Assembly (NCBI GenBank): GCA_020348925.1
Contig: CP070758.1
Location: 2,830,218-2,894,217 of the forward strand
DNA: 64,000 nucleotides
Source of the DNA: Gemmatimonadota bacterium
Lineage (GTDB): Bacteria; JBHIER01; G020348925
Direction: 5' to 3'
The notes beneath the pieces were generated by a model, which had not been told where the DNA came from, ran no database searches, and was given only the letters and a program-made list of their open reading frames with translations. Position numbers and translations under genes: made by a program. Positions 34,570 to 46,616 of this stretch are shown in pieces (the first letter of the stretch is position 1; each line of letters opens with the position of its first letter).

Positions 34570-37005
34570 TTAACGGGAGTTTTCTTCTATAAAATCCGTG
34601 GGATCAAGCCAGCCCAGCTCGGTCGGATAGGCATAGGTATAGCCGGCCGTCCAGCGGTTGTCACTGGCATCGGAGGGGTAATCGTACCTGCTCCCTGTGC
34701 GAATTCCGAAATGAAGATGGGGTTCGAGCCAGTCCACCAGACCACTGATCTCATCACCGTCCCCCAAATAGGCGATAAGCTCGCCTTTATAGACAGCACC
34801 GCTTCTCTTTTTCCATCTCCTCGTACTCAAATGACCGTATAACGAGTACACCTCAGGAGACTGATGATCGATGGTTATCGTCCATCCGTAGCCAAGGATC
34901 CATCCTGAATGACTGATAGATCCATCGGCAATGGCATACACAGGGGTACCCGCAGCCCCGATAACATCCTCACCGGCATGATACCGGTTGGTTGGTCTAT
35001 AAAAGTTGCCGAAATCCTGAGACACTTCATACTCTTCCAGTGGGTACCGGAAAGTTGAAGAAGAATATCCACAGTCGCCTATGTTTAAAACGACATTCAC
35101 TAAACCCAAGGCATCCAGAATATTCACATTCCCGTCAACGTTGCAATCGGCCCGGCCACGTGGTCCTCCCATCAATGGATCCGTACCCAATATGTGATTC
35201 ACCACACCCAGCACATCCAAGACGTCGATCAAGCCATCACAGGTGATATCACCCCTCTCAGCCTCACCCTGTTCCGGATTGTGGATATCAGGGCAGTTGT
35301 CTTCATTACAGGTATTTGCGGCGTAACCCGGATCGCCGTACCCGTCACTATCAGTATCAGTACACGGATCGCACTCATCACCGATACTATCGTTATCATC
35401 ATCCCCTTGATCCGGGTTGAAGTCACCTTCACAATTGTCACAGACGTCCCCCAGACCATCCTCATCAATATCTAACTGATCAGGATTATGGTCAGCCGGA
35501 CAGTTGTCCTCTACATCGATGATCCCATCTTCGTCGTCATCATCACACCTGTCACCACGTCCATCACCATCCGAGTCATATTGACCAGGATTGCTTATTT
35601 CTATACAATTGTCGCACACATTGCCAAATCCATCGTTATCCATATCCTCCTGCTCGGGATTGTATACAACAGGACAGTTATCATATCCTGCGACTATTCC
35701 ATCCAAATCGTAATCCGAGGCAAAATCGAAGAGCTCATTCGCTATTTCGAGCACGGCCGCATAGCTGAGCCTGTGGTTCGTGGCTGCAATCACGCCAGAA
35801 TTCTCCTGTTTGCTGTAGAACATGAGCGATCCGCCTCCGGTATACCCCCCTATATGTCCCCAAACTACCCTGTCATAGATGCCGTATCTCCCCCAAAAGA
35901 TACCCAGGGCCGGTGAAACTTCCGGAAGTTGGATCGTTGTCATCAAATCGACGGTAGAGCTCTCAAGGATTCGGACGCCGTCTATCTGACCCCTTTGCAT
36001 GAAGGCGATGAGGTGGCGTGCCAGGTGAAGTACACTCGTTTTGAGTTGCCCGCAGGGATAGACCGGCAAGCCCAGATACCCGAATGGAACGAAGGCGTCA
36101 CCAATACCTCGATACGGCATGGCGATGGTATTGGTGTCCAGATCTGCCAGAAACCACGACGTCTCCTCCATCTTCAAGGGTGTGAAGAGGAAATCCCTGC
36201 AATACTGGGCAAAGGGAACGCCCGTGATCTCTTCCACCAGATAACCTCCTAATGCAGATCCCACATTACTGTATTCGTATTGTGTCCCAGGCCTCCAAGG
36301 ACCAAAGTTATCCTCGGCGCTGTAATAAGCCCCCCCCGGCGTGAGGTAATCCTCCAAGAATTCACCTAACGGGATCGGGGAATCAACGCCGATAGATTCC
36401 ACAGCGAGCAGAGCACCCCACTCGTCCATGATACTTGAGGTGTGCGTCATCAGCATCAGAAACGTGATGGGCGTATCAGGAAACTGAGGATGGATCACCT
36501 GGAAGGCTGAAAGGTAGTCATTGATTGTATCGTCAAGTTCAAAAAGATTTTCCTCCCAGAGCTGCATCAGGGCGACGCCGACAACAGTCTTGGAAATGGA
36601 GTACATCTCAAAAACCGTCGTATCGGACACCTCGATGCCTCTCTCGATATTGGCCCACCCATAAGAGCCGGTCCATATGATCTCACCGTCTTTGATGATG
36701 CACGCGGCCAGGCCGGGCAAATTATAATCTTCCATCCTTCCAATGAAACATGAATCCAGGTCCGCCTGGACCGGAACCGCCTCCTCCACCTGCAAAGGTT
36801 CAACGATGGAATTCCAACCTATATCACGGGTCATATCGACAGGAGAATGGATATTGAAATTCTCGTCTGAATGAATTTTTGAAGACCGACTCGTTACCTC
36901 ATCAGCGAGTCCGAAAAAGAACACGACGCCTAACGAAGTGAGGGCAATTGCTGTGCGACTCATAAGTTTCACAAACATGAAATACTTCTCCCGATTGGCA
37001 CTCAT
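34570..37005 (-). CDS. Serine beta-lactamase-like/TSP3/dockerin/M23 peptidase fusion
   Basis: An 811-residue exported protein with an uncommon order. The start is set at ATG 37005 (AAGGA upstream); ATG 36978 (MFVKLMSRTAIALTS) is also possible and gives a cleaner signal peptide. A class C beta-lactamase/serine hydrolase domain (about 70-400) has the SISK nucleophile motif (Ser136, Lys139), a YSN motif (QYEYSNVGSALGGYL) and a late WGHIGGYTGGG. TSP3 calcium repeats (about 430-590) and a dockerin (ITCDGLIDVLDVLGVV, ADCNVDGNVNILDALGLV) follow. The C-terminus is an M23/LytM zinc endopeptidase with His676/Asp680 in HAGED and His763/His765 in HLHFG. Both catalytic ends act on peptidoglycan stem peptides in known families. 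No type IX CTD. Confidence 0.88.
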   Translation of the reverse strand: MSANREKYFMFVKLMSRTAIALTSLGVVFFFGLADEVTSRSSKIHSDENFNIHSPVDMTRDIGWNSIVEPLQVEEAVPVQADLDSCFIGRMEDYNLPGLAACIIKDGEIIWTGSYGWANIERGIEVSDTTVFEMYSISKTVVGVALMQLWEENLFELDDTINDYLSAFQVIHPQFPDTPITFLMLMTHTSSIMDEWGALLAVESIGVDSPIPLGEFLEDYLTPGGAYYSAEDNFGPWRPGTQYEYSNVGSALGGYLVEEITGVPFAQYCRDFLFTPLKMEETSWFLADLDTNTIAMPYRGIGDAFVPFGYLGLPVYPCGQLKTSVLHLARHLIAFMQRGQIDGVRILESSTVDLMTTIQLPEVSPALGIFWGRYGIYDRVVWGHIGGYTGGGSLMFYSKQENSGVIAATNHRLSYAAVLEIANELFDFASDYDLDGIVAGYDNCPVVYNPEQEDMDNDGFGNVCDNCIEISNPGQYDSDGDGRGDRCDDDDEDGIIDVEDNCPADHNPDQLDIDEDGLGDVCDNCEGDFNPDQGDDDNDSIGDECDPCTDTDSDGYGDPGYAANTCNEDNCPDIHNPEQGEAERGDITCDGLIDVLDVLGVVNHILGTDPLMGGPRGRADCNVDGNVNILDALGLVNVVLNIGDCGYSSSTFRYPLEEYEVSQDFGNFYRPTNRYHAGEDVIGAAGTPVYAIADGSISHSGWILGYGWTITIDHQSPEVYSLYGHLSTRRWKKRSGAVYKGELIAYLGDGDEISGLVDWLEPHLHFGIRTGSRYDYPSDASDNRWTAGYTYAYPTELGWLDPTDFIEENSR

Positions 37006-37061
37006 AACATCCTTATAACAATGAGCAACTCCGAGTGAGAGGCACTGTGTAAAATGAAGGG

Positions 37062-39293
37062 TCAGTGAACTCCAGATGTGCACTCACCAGTACCCAATAT
37101 GACATTTATTATTCCCAGGGCATCAAGAATATTTACACCCCCGTCACCGTTGCAATCGGCCCGGTCAAGGGGACCACCGGCAAGAGGTGCGGATGCCAAT
37201 ATGTGGTTCACGATTGCCAATACATCAAGCACGTCAATCCCGCCATTACAGTCCACGTCCCCTCTTTCAACAGTTCCCTGATCCGGATTAAATACATTGG
37301 GGCAATTGTCCTCCTCACACGTATTGGCCGGATAGCCCGGATCCCCGTACCCGTCACCATCGGTGTCCGTGCACGCATCGCAGGCGTCACCTGTGCCGTC
37401 ACCGTCCTCATCCCGCTGGTCGGGATTGAATTCCTCCGGACAATTGTCGCAGACATCGCCCGCATCGTCGCCATCAATATCTTCCTGACCGGGATTACGA
37501 ACATTGGAGCAATTATCGCAGGCATCACCGAGCTCATCACTGTCCGAGTTGTTCTGATCGGGATTGGCCACACCGGAACAGTTATCGCAAAGGTTGCCGA
37601 CACCGTCCTCATCGGAATCTTCCTGGCCGGGATTGTTCACGTCCGCGCAGTTGTCACAGGCATCACCGAGCCCGTCACCGTCGGAATCCTCCTGGCCGGG
37701 ATTAAACGTGCTCGGGCAATTGTCAACCGGACAGGTCTCCGATTCGTCCGGGATTCCATCTCGATCCGAATCGAGCCCGAAACACAGGTTCTCCCGACCC
37801 TCCACAACAACCACAACCTGATTCGTTGCAACATCAGTATATGTATTCACGATACCCGAGGGCCACTCAACGGTCATGCCTTCGACGATTGTAACGTCGT
37901 CAAGGCCGAACGTCGCAGTGACATCACTCTGGCTGCGATGGCCGTTATTGGTTCTGATCTCCCGCATCTGTTCAATTCCATTCCCACCAACAGTGGCATT
38001 TACCCTTACCTTTGTCCCGATCCCCGTGGCATTGGACGTCGTCCCGATACACCGCACCTTCAACCAATTTGCCATCTCGGAATCATTGCGATACAGAAAA
38101 TTATTCTGATTCTCCCAGTTGGCCAGAAACAGATCCAGATCCCCGTCGCCATCATAATCCGCCGCTCCCACACCTGAAGCATATCCAAGCCGGTTCACGA
38201 TCTCGCCCTGCGTAACCCGGGTGAAGTCGCCCTCACCGTTATTCACGTAGAGAAGGCACGGTTGGTAGTACTGGGTGACAAACAGATCCAGGTTCCCGTC
38301 GTTGTCGAAATCAGCCCAGACGCCACTCCCGGAGCGGCCCGGATTGTGCGCCAAAACACTGCCTGTCATCTCACTGAAACCGCCATCACCATCGTTTCGA
38401 AACAGTTGATCCGCCTCGCCATCCCCACTGTAAGGGCCATTGGCCACAAACAGATCCAGATCGCCGTCGTTGTCGTAATCGCCCCAACTGCCTCCGTGGG
38501 AAGACCGATTGTCCGCCACAATACTCCCTTCGGTTATTTTCGTGAAGGTGCCGTCGCCGTTATTCATGTAGAGAAAGTTGTTCTGGTTCGACCTGTTGGC
38601 CACAAACAGATCCAGGAAACCGTCGTTATTGTAGTCTCCCCAGCTGGCGCCCAGAGATTCTCCGCCGTCGCTAACGACAGCGCCCTCAGTCACCTTCTCG
38701 AAAGTGCCGTCCCCCCTGTTTCTATAGAGGAAGTTGTTTTGGTTGAAGGCATTGGCCACGAACAGATCCAGATACCCGTCGTTGTCGTAATCTCCCCAGG
38801 CACTGGAAAAGGATGCACCGCCGTCCGTGACAACGGGACCAGCAGTGATCTTGGTGAAGGTCCCGTCGCCATTGTTCATGTACAGGAAGTTGTCCCGGTC
38901 CCGCTGATTGGCCACGAAAAGATCGAGAAAACCATCATTGTTACAGTCTCCCCAACACGGCCCGGAAGAGTAAGGATCATAACTGGCGATGTCATTAACG
39001 ATATCGCCCTCCAGGATTTTTGTGAACGTGGCATTGCCGTTGTTACGATACAAGAAATTTCTCTGGTCCTGCCAGTTGGCGACAAAGAGGTCAACATTGC
39101 CATCGGTGTCGTAGTCTCCCCAGGCAACGCCTGCGGAGATCCCTCCGTCACTGACGACATCCCCGCCCCCTATCCTGACAAAGATTTGCCCGTGAAGGTC
39201 TGGTACTCCCATCAAACTTATTGTCACGAGACACACCGTACTTACCACCATCTGATCAAGGAGATCAGGAACAGCTCTTCTGAAACGAAACAT
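37062..39293 (-). CDS. Secreted FG-GAP/UnbV (ASPIC)/TSP3/dockerin protein, no CTD
   Basis: A 743-residue exported protein, started at ATG 39293 because AAGGAGG lies upstream. After the signal peptide (LLDQMVVSTVCLVTISLMGVPDLHG), FG-GAP/VCBS repeats of about 54 residues cover roughly 30-420 (SWGDYDNDGDLDLFVANxxxQNNFLYRNNGDGTFTKIT). An ASPIC/UnbV domain follows (GIGTKVRVNATVGGNG to MTVEWPSGIVNTY), then an unusually long run of TSP3 repeats (DNCxxxxNPxQEDSDGDGxGDxCDNC) and a dockerin ending GTGECTSGVH. FG-GAP plus UnbV is a widespread secreted architecture of unknown biochemical function, probably a binding protein. It is 56 bases upstream of the beta-lactamase/M23 fusion and may share its transcript. 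Confidence 0.9.
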   Translation of the reverse strand: MFRFRRAVPDLLDQMVVSTVCLVTISLMGVPDLHGQIFVRIGGGDVVSDGGISAGVAWGDYDTDGNVDLFVANWQDQRNFLYRNNGNATFTKILEGDIVNDIASYDPYSSGPCWGDCNNDGFLDLFVANQRDRDNFLYMNNGDGTFTKITAGPVVTDGGASFSSAWGDYDNDGYLDLFVANAFNQNNFLYRNRGDGTFEKVTEGAVVSDGGESLGASWGDYNNDGFLDLFVANRSNQNNFLYMNNGDGTFTKITEGSIVADNRSSHGGSWGDYDNDGDLDLFVANGPYSGDGEADQLFRNDGDGGFSEMTGSVLAHNPGRSGSGVWADFDNDGNLDLFVTQYYQPCLLYVNNGEGDFTRVTQGEIVNRLGYASGVGAADYDGDGDLDLFLANWENQNNFLYRNDSEMANWLKVRCIGTTSNATGIGTKVRVNATVGGNGIEQMREIRTNNGHRSQSDVTATFGLDDVTIVEGMTVEWPSGIVNTYTDVATNQVVVVVEGRENLCFGLDSDRDGIPDESETCPVDNCPSTFNPGQEDSDGDGLGDACDNCADVNNPGQEDSDEDGVGNLCDNCSGVANPDQNNSDSDELGDACDNCSNVRNPGQEDIDGDDAGDVCDNCPEEFNPDQRDEDGDGTGDACDACTDTDGDGYGDPGYPANTCEEDNCPNVFNPDQGTVERGDVDCNGGIDVLDVLAIVNHILASAPLAGGPLDRADCNGDGGVNILDALGIINVILGTGECTSGVH

Positions 39294-39480
39294 CCGCCAT
39301 CCTCCTTCACGTTTTTTCCCCTTGTTCTCAATCTCTGTTTGGGAACGCACAACACAGGGACACTCGGTTTCCATATCAACACTGCTTCCAAACTGGAGTA
39401 TGGGAGTAAGCCCAAAGTTTTCCCATCGATATTGACGACCCCGCATCTTTCTCAGAAATACACTCGGGCGCTCTCTCTGA

Positions 39481-40428
39481 TCACTCCTCGAATTTTTCCG
39501 CGTACCGGCTTTGCTCGAGAAACGCCTGATAATCGGTCACGCCAAGGATCTCGCGCACGGCTTTCGACTTGTCGTTCGCATTTGTGCAATAGGCTTCGAC
39601 GATGAGGCTTCCCAGCACATAGCCGACGTGCATTGGCTGCTCCGGATCGCTCGGCTTGCTCCACATCCAGTCCCCGGTCTCCGCACCATTCATCTCCTTG
39701 CGAAACAAATGCCAGAGCCTTCTCTCATGTTTCAAAGTATAGTCAACGGCTTCATCTTGTGTGATTTTTCCTGTGACGAGATTGGCAAAAAATTCAGCCG
39801 TGCCCTCGCGGATGGATAGACCGAGGAGGTTCTTCTCCGGCCCGAAAAGGGCCTTATACTTGTCGTACCCCACGGCCATGACCTGTTGAAAATGGACCAA
39901 TTCATGGATCAGAAGGGTTCTCTTATCTTCAAGCGGTCTCTTCCATTTTTCGACGGAGATGAGTTGTCCCTCCGTTGATCCCGAGCCAATACCCCGATAG
40001 GCTCCGATCAGAAAATAGGTTCGAGGGAACACGGCGTTCGGAATGAGGCGCTTGAGTTCAACAAAAGCTTCGCGATAGGACGGTTCCTTGGCAGAGATTA
40101 AATCCGGCAAGTCACCGAGAGAGTCATACTTCTCCGGATGCGTTCGGATCGCTTTGACCAATCGTTCAGCCGTAAGATCATATTTCTCTATGAACATTCG
40201 AAGTCCGGGTGTCCCCTTATCCAGATACTCCGATTGAAGGATGGCTACAGAATCGCATCCCGGAGTCAAGAGTCCGTGTGCATGTACAAAGGTGTGAATA
40301 TCATCATAGACGAACCGGGCTTGCTGGGGATCCATCGTCAAGTATTCACTCAGCTGGGCATTGGTACCGGGGGAAATCACTCCTGCGAGTGAAACACAAA
40401 TGAAGAATACATAGAGAATGCGTTGCAT
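39481..40428 (-). CDS. Secreted zinc metalloprotease-like protein (DUF2268 type)
   Basis: The 315-residue protein has a signal peptide (MQRILYVFFICVSLAGVISPGTNA). Its core matches predicted zinc-dependent proteases of the DUF2268 kind: a gluzincin HExxH motif in LLIHELVHFQQVMA (about residue 171) and a downstream Glu in REGTAEFFANLVTGK as a likely third ligand. The rest is helical. The related family is of uncharacterised proteases. The substrate is unknown and the protein may be periplasmic or secreted. No type IX sorting domain or dockerin is present, so it differs from its neighbours and probably stays in the periplasm. It lies upstream of the FG-GAP/UnbV gene, 187 bases away on the same strand. 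Confidence 0.75.
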   Translation of the reverse strand: MQRILYVFFICVSLAGVISPGTNAQLSEYLTMDPQQARFVYDDIHTFVHAHGLLTPGCDSVAILQSEYLDKGTPGLRMFIEKYDLTAERLVKAIRTHPEKYDSLGDLPDLISAKEPSYREAFVELKRLIPNAVFPRTYFLIGAYRGIGSGSTEGQLISVEKWKRPLEDKRTLLIHELVHFQQVMAVGYDKYKALFGPEKNLLGLSIREGTAEFFANLVTGKITQDEAVDYTLKHERRLWHLFRKEMNGAETGDWMWSKPSDPEQPMHVGYVLGSLIVEAYCTNANDKSKAVREILGVTDYQAFLEQSRYAEKFEE

Positions 40429-40520
40429 GTTGATCTCCTTTAGAAACCTTATGAGAATTCAATATTCATCGAATTTGAGTGAGAGAGGTTGAAGTATATT
40501 TTACGTATCACTCCGAGTCT

Positions 40521-40535
40521 GATTTATCGGGCGAA
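40521..40535. repeat. 15-base inverted copy of part of the 31.2 kb element
   Basis: GATTTATCGGGCGAA here is the exact reverse complement of 31206-31220. It sits in the 241-base gap between the zinc protease-like and DinB-like genes, where CCCAGAATGA (near 40647) also recalls the outer arm. It may be a decayed member of the same small repeat family. Confidence 0.5.
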
Positions 40536-40669
40536 AAGTCTTCTGCTTCATCGATGAAATGCTTCACTCGGCAGAGCCTGCCTCTCGGCGAGTAAAAGCA
40601 TAGAAACTCTCTTGACTCCAGATTCTCCGACTTCGCTTTACTTCACCCAGAATGAATTAGAGGAATAAC

Positions 40670-41137
40670 CTACTTGATAGCACCGGGTTTCCCCAGAAGT
40701 CGACGGAGTATACCGAGCTGGCCCGCATGATAGGCTTCGTGAAACAGTAAAATCGCCAACTGTTCACAGACCGTTCCGTTCTCCACTGGTTCCTCCAGCT
40801 CCTCAGGCGATATGGAGTGTAATTTTGTGAGTAATTTATTCTGAGAAGCGAGGAGATCGGTCAACATCCTCGAGAGTGGCAGAGCCACACTTTCGTCCTT
40901 CAGGGGAGCCGAACCGCGGACATACGGAGCGGCTTCCTCTTGGCTCCAGACATGACGCTCGCCAATAATCTTCATAACCTGATTTCGAGTGGCAACGATG
41001 TGACCAAAGACCCAGTTCACGCAGTTGCCAGCCTGCCGAGGCTGAAAGAGACTCTCATCAGGAGTAATTCCTTTTAGATTTTTCTCGATCACCATCACGT
41101 TGAGACTGAACAGTTTTGAGAGTGTGTCGCTATTCAT
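40670..41137 (-). CDS. DinB-like (putative metalloenzyme) protein
   Basis: The segment from ATG 41137 encodes 155 residues with a DinB/YfiT-like four-helix pattern. The two metal-binding helices are recognisable as NWVFGHIVATRNQV and LLFHEAYHAGQLGILRRLLG (conserved His residues). Members of this superfamily include thiol transferases and stress-induced proteins; many have no known role. The frame is open upstream to 41320, but residues there do not resemble the family and no ribosome-binding site fits well. ATG 41152 and 41137, each with a nearby GAGG, are the better starts. It is isolated, with no evident operon partner. Confidence 0.78.
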   Translation of the reverse strand: MNSDTLSKLFSLNVMVIEKNLKGITPDESLFQPRQAGNCVNWVFGHIVATRNQVMKIIGERHVWSQEEAAPYVRGSAPLKDESVALPLSRMLTDLLASQNKLLTKLHSISPEELEEPVENGTVCEQLAILLFHEAYHAGQLGILRRLLGKPGAIK

Positions 41138-41549
41138 GAACCTCTTTTCCATTTTCCTCTCAGCGTACATAATCGTCAAGTGATCTTGAACCCTCATATC
41201 ACGCTGAGAGTAAGATTGTATGGACCTCAGCACCGAATCCTGCCATCGTGTCTCGTAGAATAGGATGATATCGCAAAAGTTGTGCCGAAGGATTTTCTCG
41301 AGATTGACTTTAAGATTCATAATTTAATATATGAGATCGGTTTATCAAAAACATTTGAAACGAAAACCGACCTCATGTCAGGTACGGCACAGGAAAATGA
41401 CCAGTTAGGAAGGAAGGATTTTGCACCCTTGACGGACCACTCCAGATATATACACCAAGAAGAGGGAGGCGTATAGTTCCGAGGAAGATGGTCTTCAGCC
41501 GAACATTTGACCTGTGCAACACCACAAACCATCAATTGCACATCATTCT

Positions 41550-43667
<2,118 letters not shown>

Positions 43668-43814
43668 GAGATGCCTCCTTGTATATTGGTAAAACGATGA
43701 CAAAATTCGCTGACAATCCAAGATCACCACGCAGTGCGACGCATTGGACAATCACACAATATTCTCTTTTATTTTCCTAAGTGTTCGCTCAGTCCCTATC
43801 CCATGTTTTTTCAT

Positions 43815-43846
43815 TGGAGCGTAGCATACCACGATGCTACGCTCCA
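43815..43846 (-). terminator. Perfect 13-bp hairpin, possible terminator or palindromic repeat
   Basis: Arms TGGAGCGTAGCAT (43815-43827) and ATGCTACGCTCCA (43834-43846) are perfect reverse complements with a six-base loop, 20 bases past the stop of the 43866 gene. A strong stem in that place suggests a transcript end, but no T-tract follows on the minus strand, so a Rho-assisted end or a palindromic repeat is as likely. Confidence 0.5.
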
Positions 43847-43865
43847 TTTCGTGAGGGGGAGGTCA

Positions 43866-46499
43866 CTACTTCATCAGAATCATGCTTCTGGTTGCTGTGT
43901 AATCACCAACCGTCAGTCGATAGAAATAGACTCCGCTGGCCACGTCAAACGCACCCCAGGTTACACTATGATATCCCGGTTCTTTCGCCTCATCAACCAA
44001 AGTGGCCACTTCTTGTCCTAAAATATTGTACACTTTCAGGGTAGTGTGAACCGATGATCTCATACCAGATATCTGATATCTGATCTCAGTAGTCGGATTA
44101 AATGGATTCGGATAGTTTTGGGCCAAGTGATACTCAGCCGGAACATGGACCGCCTTCACCAGAGTCATCAGTCTGAGATGATCCTTTTTCGACAAATAGG
44201 CGTCCAGCAGCTGAAGGTATTCAATGACGTCGGAAGAAATTTTAGCCGATCCCATCGGTGGACAGGTGTTCGTTCCGAGAACAAGGTTTACGATGCCAAC
44301 CACATCGATAATATCGACGATCCCGTTGGCAGTACAGTCAGCCGCCTCTTCCTGAGTAGGCGATGGTATCAGGTTTCCCAAAATTATGTTTACGGTGGCC
44401 AGCACATCCAAAATATTTACGGCACCATCCTGATTCACATCGGTATTCACAGGAACGTAGGTGAGCCACCTGATGGCATTCTCCAGCAACGTCCCCCTGG
44501 CCTCATTATTCGTCCCGACAAAGGCATTGATGCCCTCAATTCCGATGGCGAAATAGACGACTTTGTAATCCCCATCGTACTTGATGGCGGCGGTCTGCCG
44601 CGTTGCGAAATAGGTGAGAACAGTACTCGCACCTTCCAGGGGAGCAATAACACTGGGAGAGGTTTGACTCGCATCTATTGGAAGAAAGGTGAATCCGCCG
44701 GAGATAGGATCACCTTCAACCCCATACAGAAACGTCTCCACAATGGAATCACTCACGTATTCGGAGTGCAAATAATCGGTATAGAAGGTCTGGTCGCTGG
44801 CCGAGCCGTCCTCCACAAGATCGCGGCCGATATTCGAACCGGAAACGAGAAGCCTTCCTCCCTCGTCCAGAAAGGCGGCGATGACGGTTTGCTCATCCGA
44901 GGTCAGGCTGGTCTCCCCATCATCCCCTGTGAACCATATTACCGCTTCGTATCGCTGAAGCTCCTCCACTGAGGGACACCCCAACTCCGAAACACTCCAC
45001 TCCCCTGGAAAAATGCCTCGCACACCCAAGGCTGACGTATACACGTCCTCCAACGCCACCCCTCCGTCGTCATCCACAAGAAGTATCGTCGGCGTCCCCA
45101 CAATAAGCTCGACACTATCGATAATCGCATATCCACCGTCAGCACCCATCTCCACGTAAAATAAACTCGAGTGGCTCACGCTCCCCTCCCTCACCGTAAA
45201 GGAAAACGGATTGCCTTCATTGTCCTTTTGCTCCCCCTGGGCCAGATCACCCAAAGAAGATGTCCCCTGTTCAATTTCAATGTCCGGATCATCGTTGAGC
45301 AGCGTTACCGTGACGCCTGTGGCGTCCCGGCTCGTGTTCAACACGGATACAACCACATCCGCCGTCTCACCGGCATCGGCTCTCCCGTTACCATTGCCTT
45401 CACTGTCGTCAAGGGTGAACTCTTCCAGCCACAGGTACGGCGCATCGAAATGGTAGAACACCTTCGCCCCCATGTCCGCTCGTGTGCCGTCCGGGTCCAG
45501 GGGACTGTCGGGATCGCCGGAATCGATGCACGGTGAGTCCGGAGACAGATCGTACTCCTCATTGGCAAACAACGGGTCCAGGTCGATGTTACCAACTCCT
45601 TCATGTCCCTGCCCAACATCATTGTAGATGATCTCCGATCCCCCACCGCCGAAGAGCTGGTCACCCGTGCTCTGAGTGTTGTCCCACACAATATTGTTGC
45701 GCATGAAGACAAGGCTCGAAACCGACAACCCCCCACCTGCTCCGCCTGTGCCACTGCTTGTAGACGAGTTACCCACAATCGTATTGTTTTCTATTACGGT
45801 AAAACCATCACCGGCCAACCACACGCCACCTCCCCCGAAATCCTCCCCCCCACTGTTATCCGCAATGATATTTCTTCTTATGACACCGTCCGAATAGAAC
45901 ATGACAATTCCGCCGCCGTAACGACCCGCGTTCCCTTCGATGATGTTCCCTACAATCACGGGATCTCCGTCGCCGCTGCGGATACCACCACCACCGGCAC
46001 TTTGGACACCACCGGATACAAGCACCGCTTCATTGTTCACGATATGGTTGTTCCTGATGGTCGGCGCACACAGATCCATGAGGACGCCTCCACCTTCCCT
46101 GTAGTACAGGCCATCATGAAGGTCTTGCCATATGGTGCCTGTTCCTCCGGTCAGAGTGAAACCTTCCAGGACGGTCGTGGCATCCTGTCCGTAGGCAATG
46201 ATGACACAACTGCCCGTATCAGGATGAGTCGGACTGCTGCCATCGATGATCGTGTTCCCAATGAATTGCTCATCTTCATCGAGGATGTAATGGCTGGCGA
46301 CAACAATATTCTTCTCGAAAATTTTAATGTTTTCCAAATATGTGCCCGGTGCTACGAGAACTGTATCGCCTTGGCCGGCGGCATTGATGCCGCTCTGGAT
46401 AGAAGGTTGATCTCCAGGGACATTGATAATGGTTCCCCCGGCGCAAAACGCCATCAACGTCAGAGAGATCAGCGTCAACGACATAACTCTTTGGTACAT
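43866..46499 (-). CDS. Secreted parallel beta-helix/GATase-like/dockerin protein with type IX CTD
   Basis: The 877-residue protein starts at an ATG behind AAAGGAGGTGC. A signal peptide (MYQRVMSLTLISLTLMAFCAGG) precedes a right-handed beta-helix (about 25-340, VPGDQPSIQSGINAAGQGDTVLVAPGTY, NNHIVNNEA and IENNTIVGNSS turns). A beta-sandwich-like segment follows, then a glutamine amidotransferase-like domain (LLVDDDGGVALEDVY, YEAVIWFTGDDGETSLTSDEQ, LLVSGSNIG) without an obvious catalytic Cys. The dockerin (NTDVNQDGAVNILDVLATV, ADCTANGIVDIIDVVGIV), linker VIEYLQLLDAYLSKKDHLRL and CTD (YPNPFNPTTEIRYQIS to GVYFYRL...MILMK) close it. Beta-helix proteins of this kind often bind or cleave polysaccharides. 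The start of the 28530 gene aligns with this one. Confidence 0.92.
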   Translation of the reverse strand: MYQRVMSLTLISLTLMAFCAGGTIINVPGDQPSIQSGINAAGQGDTVLVAPGTYLENIKIFEKNIVVASHYILDEDEQFIGNTIIDGSSPTHPDTGSCVIIAYGQDATTVLEGFTLTGGTGTIWQDLHDGLYYREGGGVLMDLCAPTIRNNHIVNNEAVLVSGGVQSAGGGGIRSGDGDPVIVGNIIEGNAGRYGGGIVMFYSDGVIRRNIIADNSGGEDFGGGGVWLAGDGFTVIENNTIVGNSSTSSGTGGAGGGLSVSSLVFMRNNIVWDNTQSTGDQLFGGGGSEIIYNDVGQGHEGVGNIDLDPLFANEEYDLSPDSPCIDSGDPDSPLDPDGTRADMGAKVFYHFDAPYLWLEEFTLDDSEGNGNGRADAGETADVVVSVLNTSRDATGVTVTLLNDDPDIEIEQGTSSLGDLAQGEQKDNEGNPFSFTVREGSVSHSSLFYVEMGADGGYAIIDSVELIVGTPTILLVDDDGGVALEDVYTSALGVRGIFPGEWSVSELGCPSVEELQRYEAVIWFTGDDGETSLTSDEQTVIAAFLDEGGRLLVSGSNIGRDLVEDGSASDQTFYTDYLHSEYVSDSIVETFLYGVEGDPISGGFTFLPIDASQTSPSVIAPLEGASTVLTYFATRQTAAIKYDGDYKVVYFAIGIEGINAFVGTNNEARGTLLENAIRWLTYVPVNTDVNQDGAVNILDVLATVNIILGNLIPSPTQEEAADCTANGIVDIIDVVGIVNLVLGTNTCPPMGSAKISSDVIEYLQLLDAYLSKKDHLRLMTLVKAVHVPAEYHLAQNYPNPFNPTTEIRYQISGMRSSVHTTLKVYNILGQEVATLVDEAKEPGYHSVTWGAFDVASGVYFYRLTVGDYTATRSMILMK

Positions 46500-46616
46500 A
46501 ATGCACCTCCTTTGTATACTGTTTGAATATGCACTTTCAATCCCGACGGCCTCTCTCTTAGAAACAATTCATACAAGGATGAATCATTTCTGCATGAGGT
46601 GCAACGAAAAGAATGA

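Noticed and set aside
38262-39605. Plus-strand open frame of 447 codons, and a similar one at 37065-38177
   Set aside because: Both are opposite the FG-GAP/TSP3 gene at 37062 and reflect its repeat codons. The translations are low-complexity Ile/Val/Gly strings.
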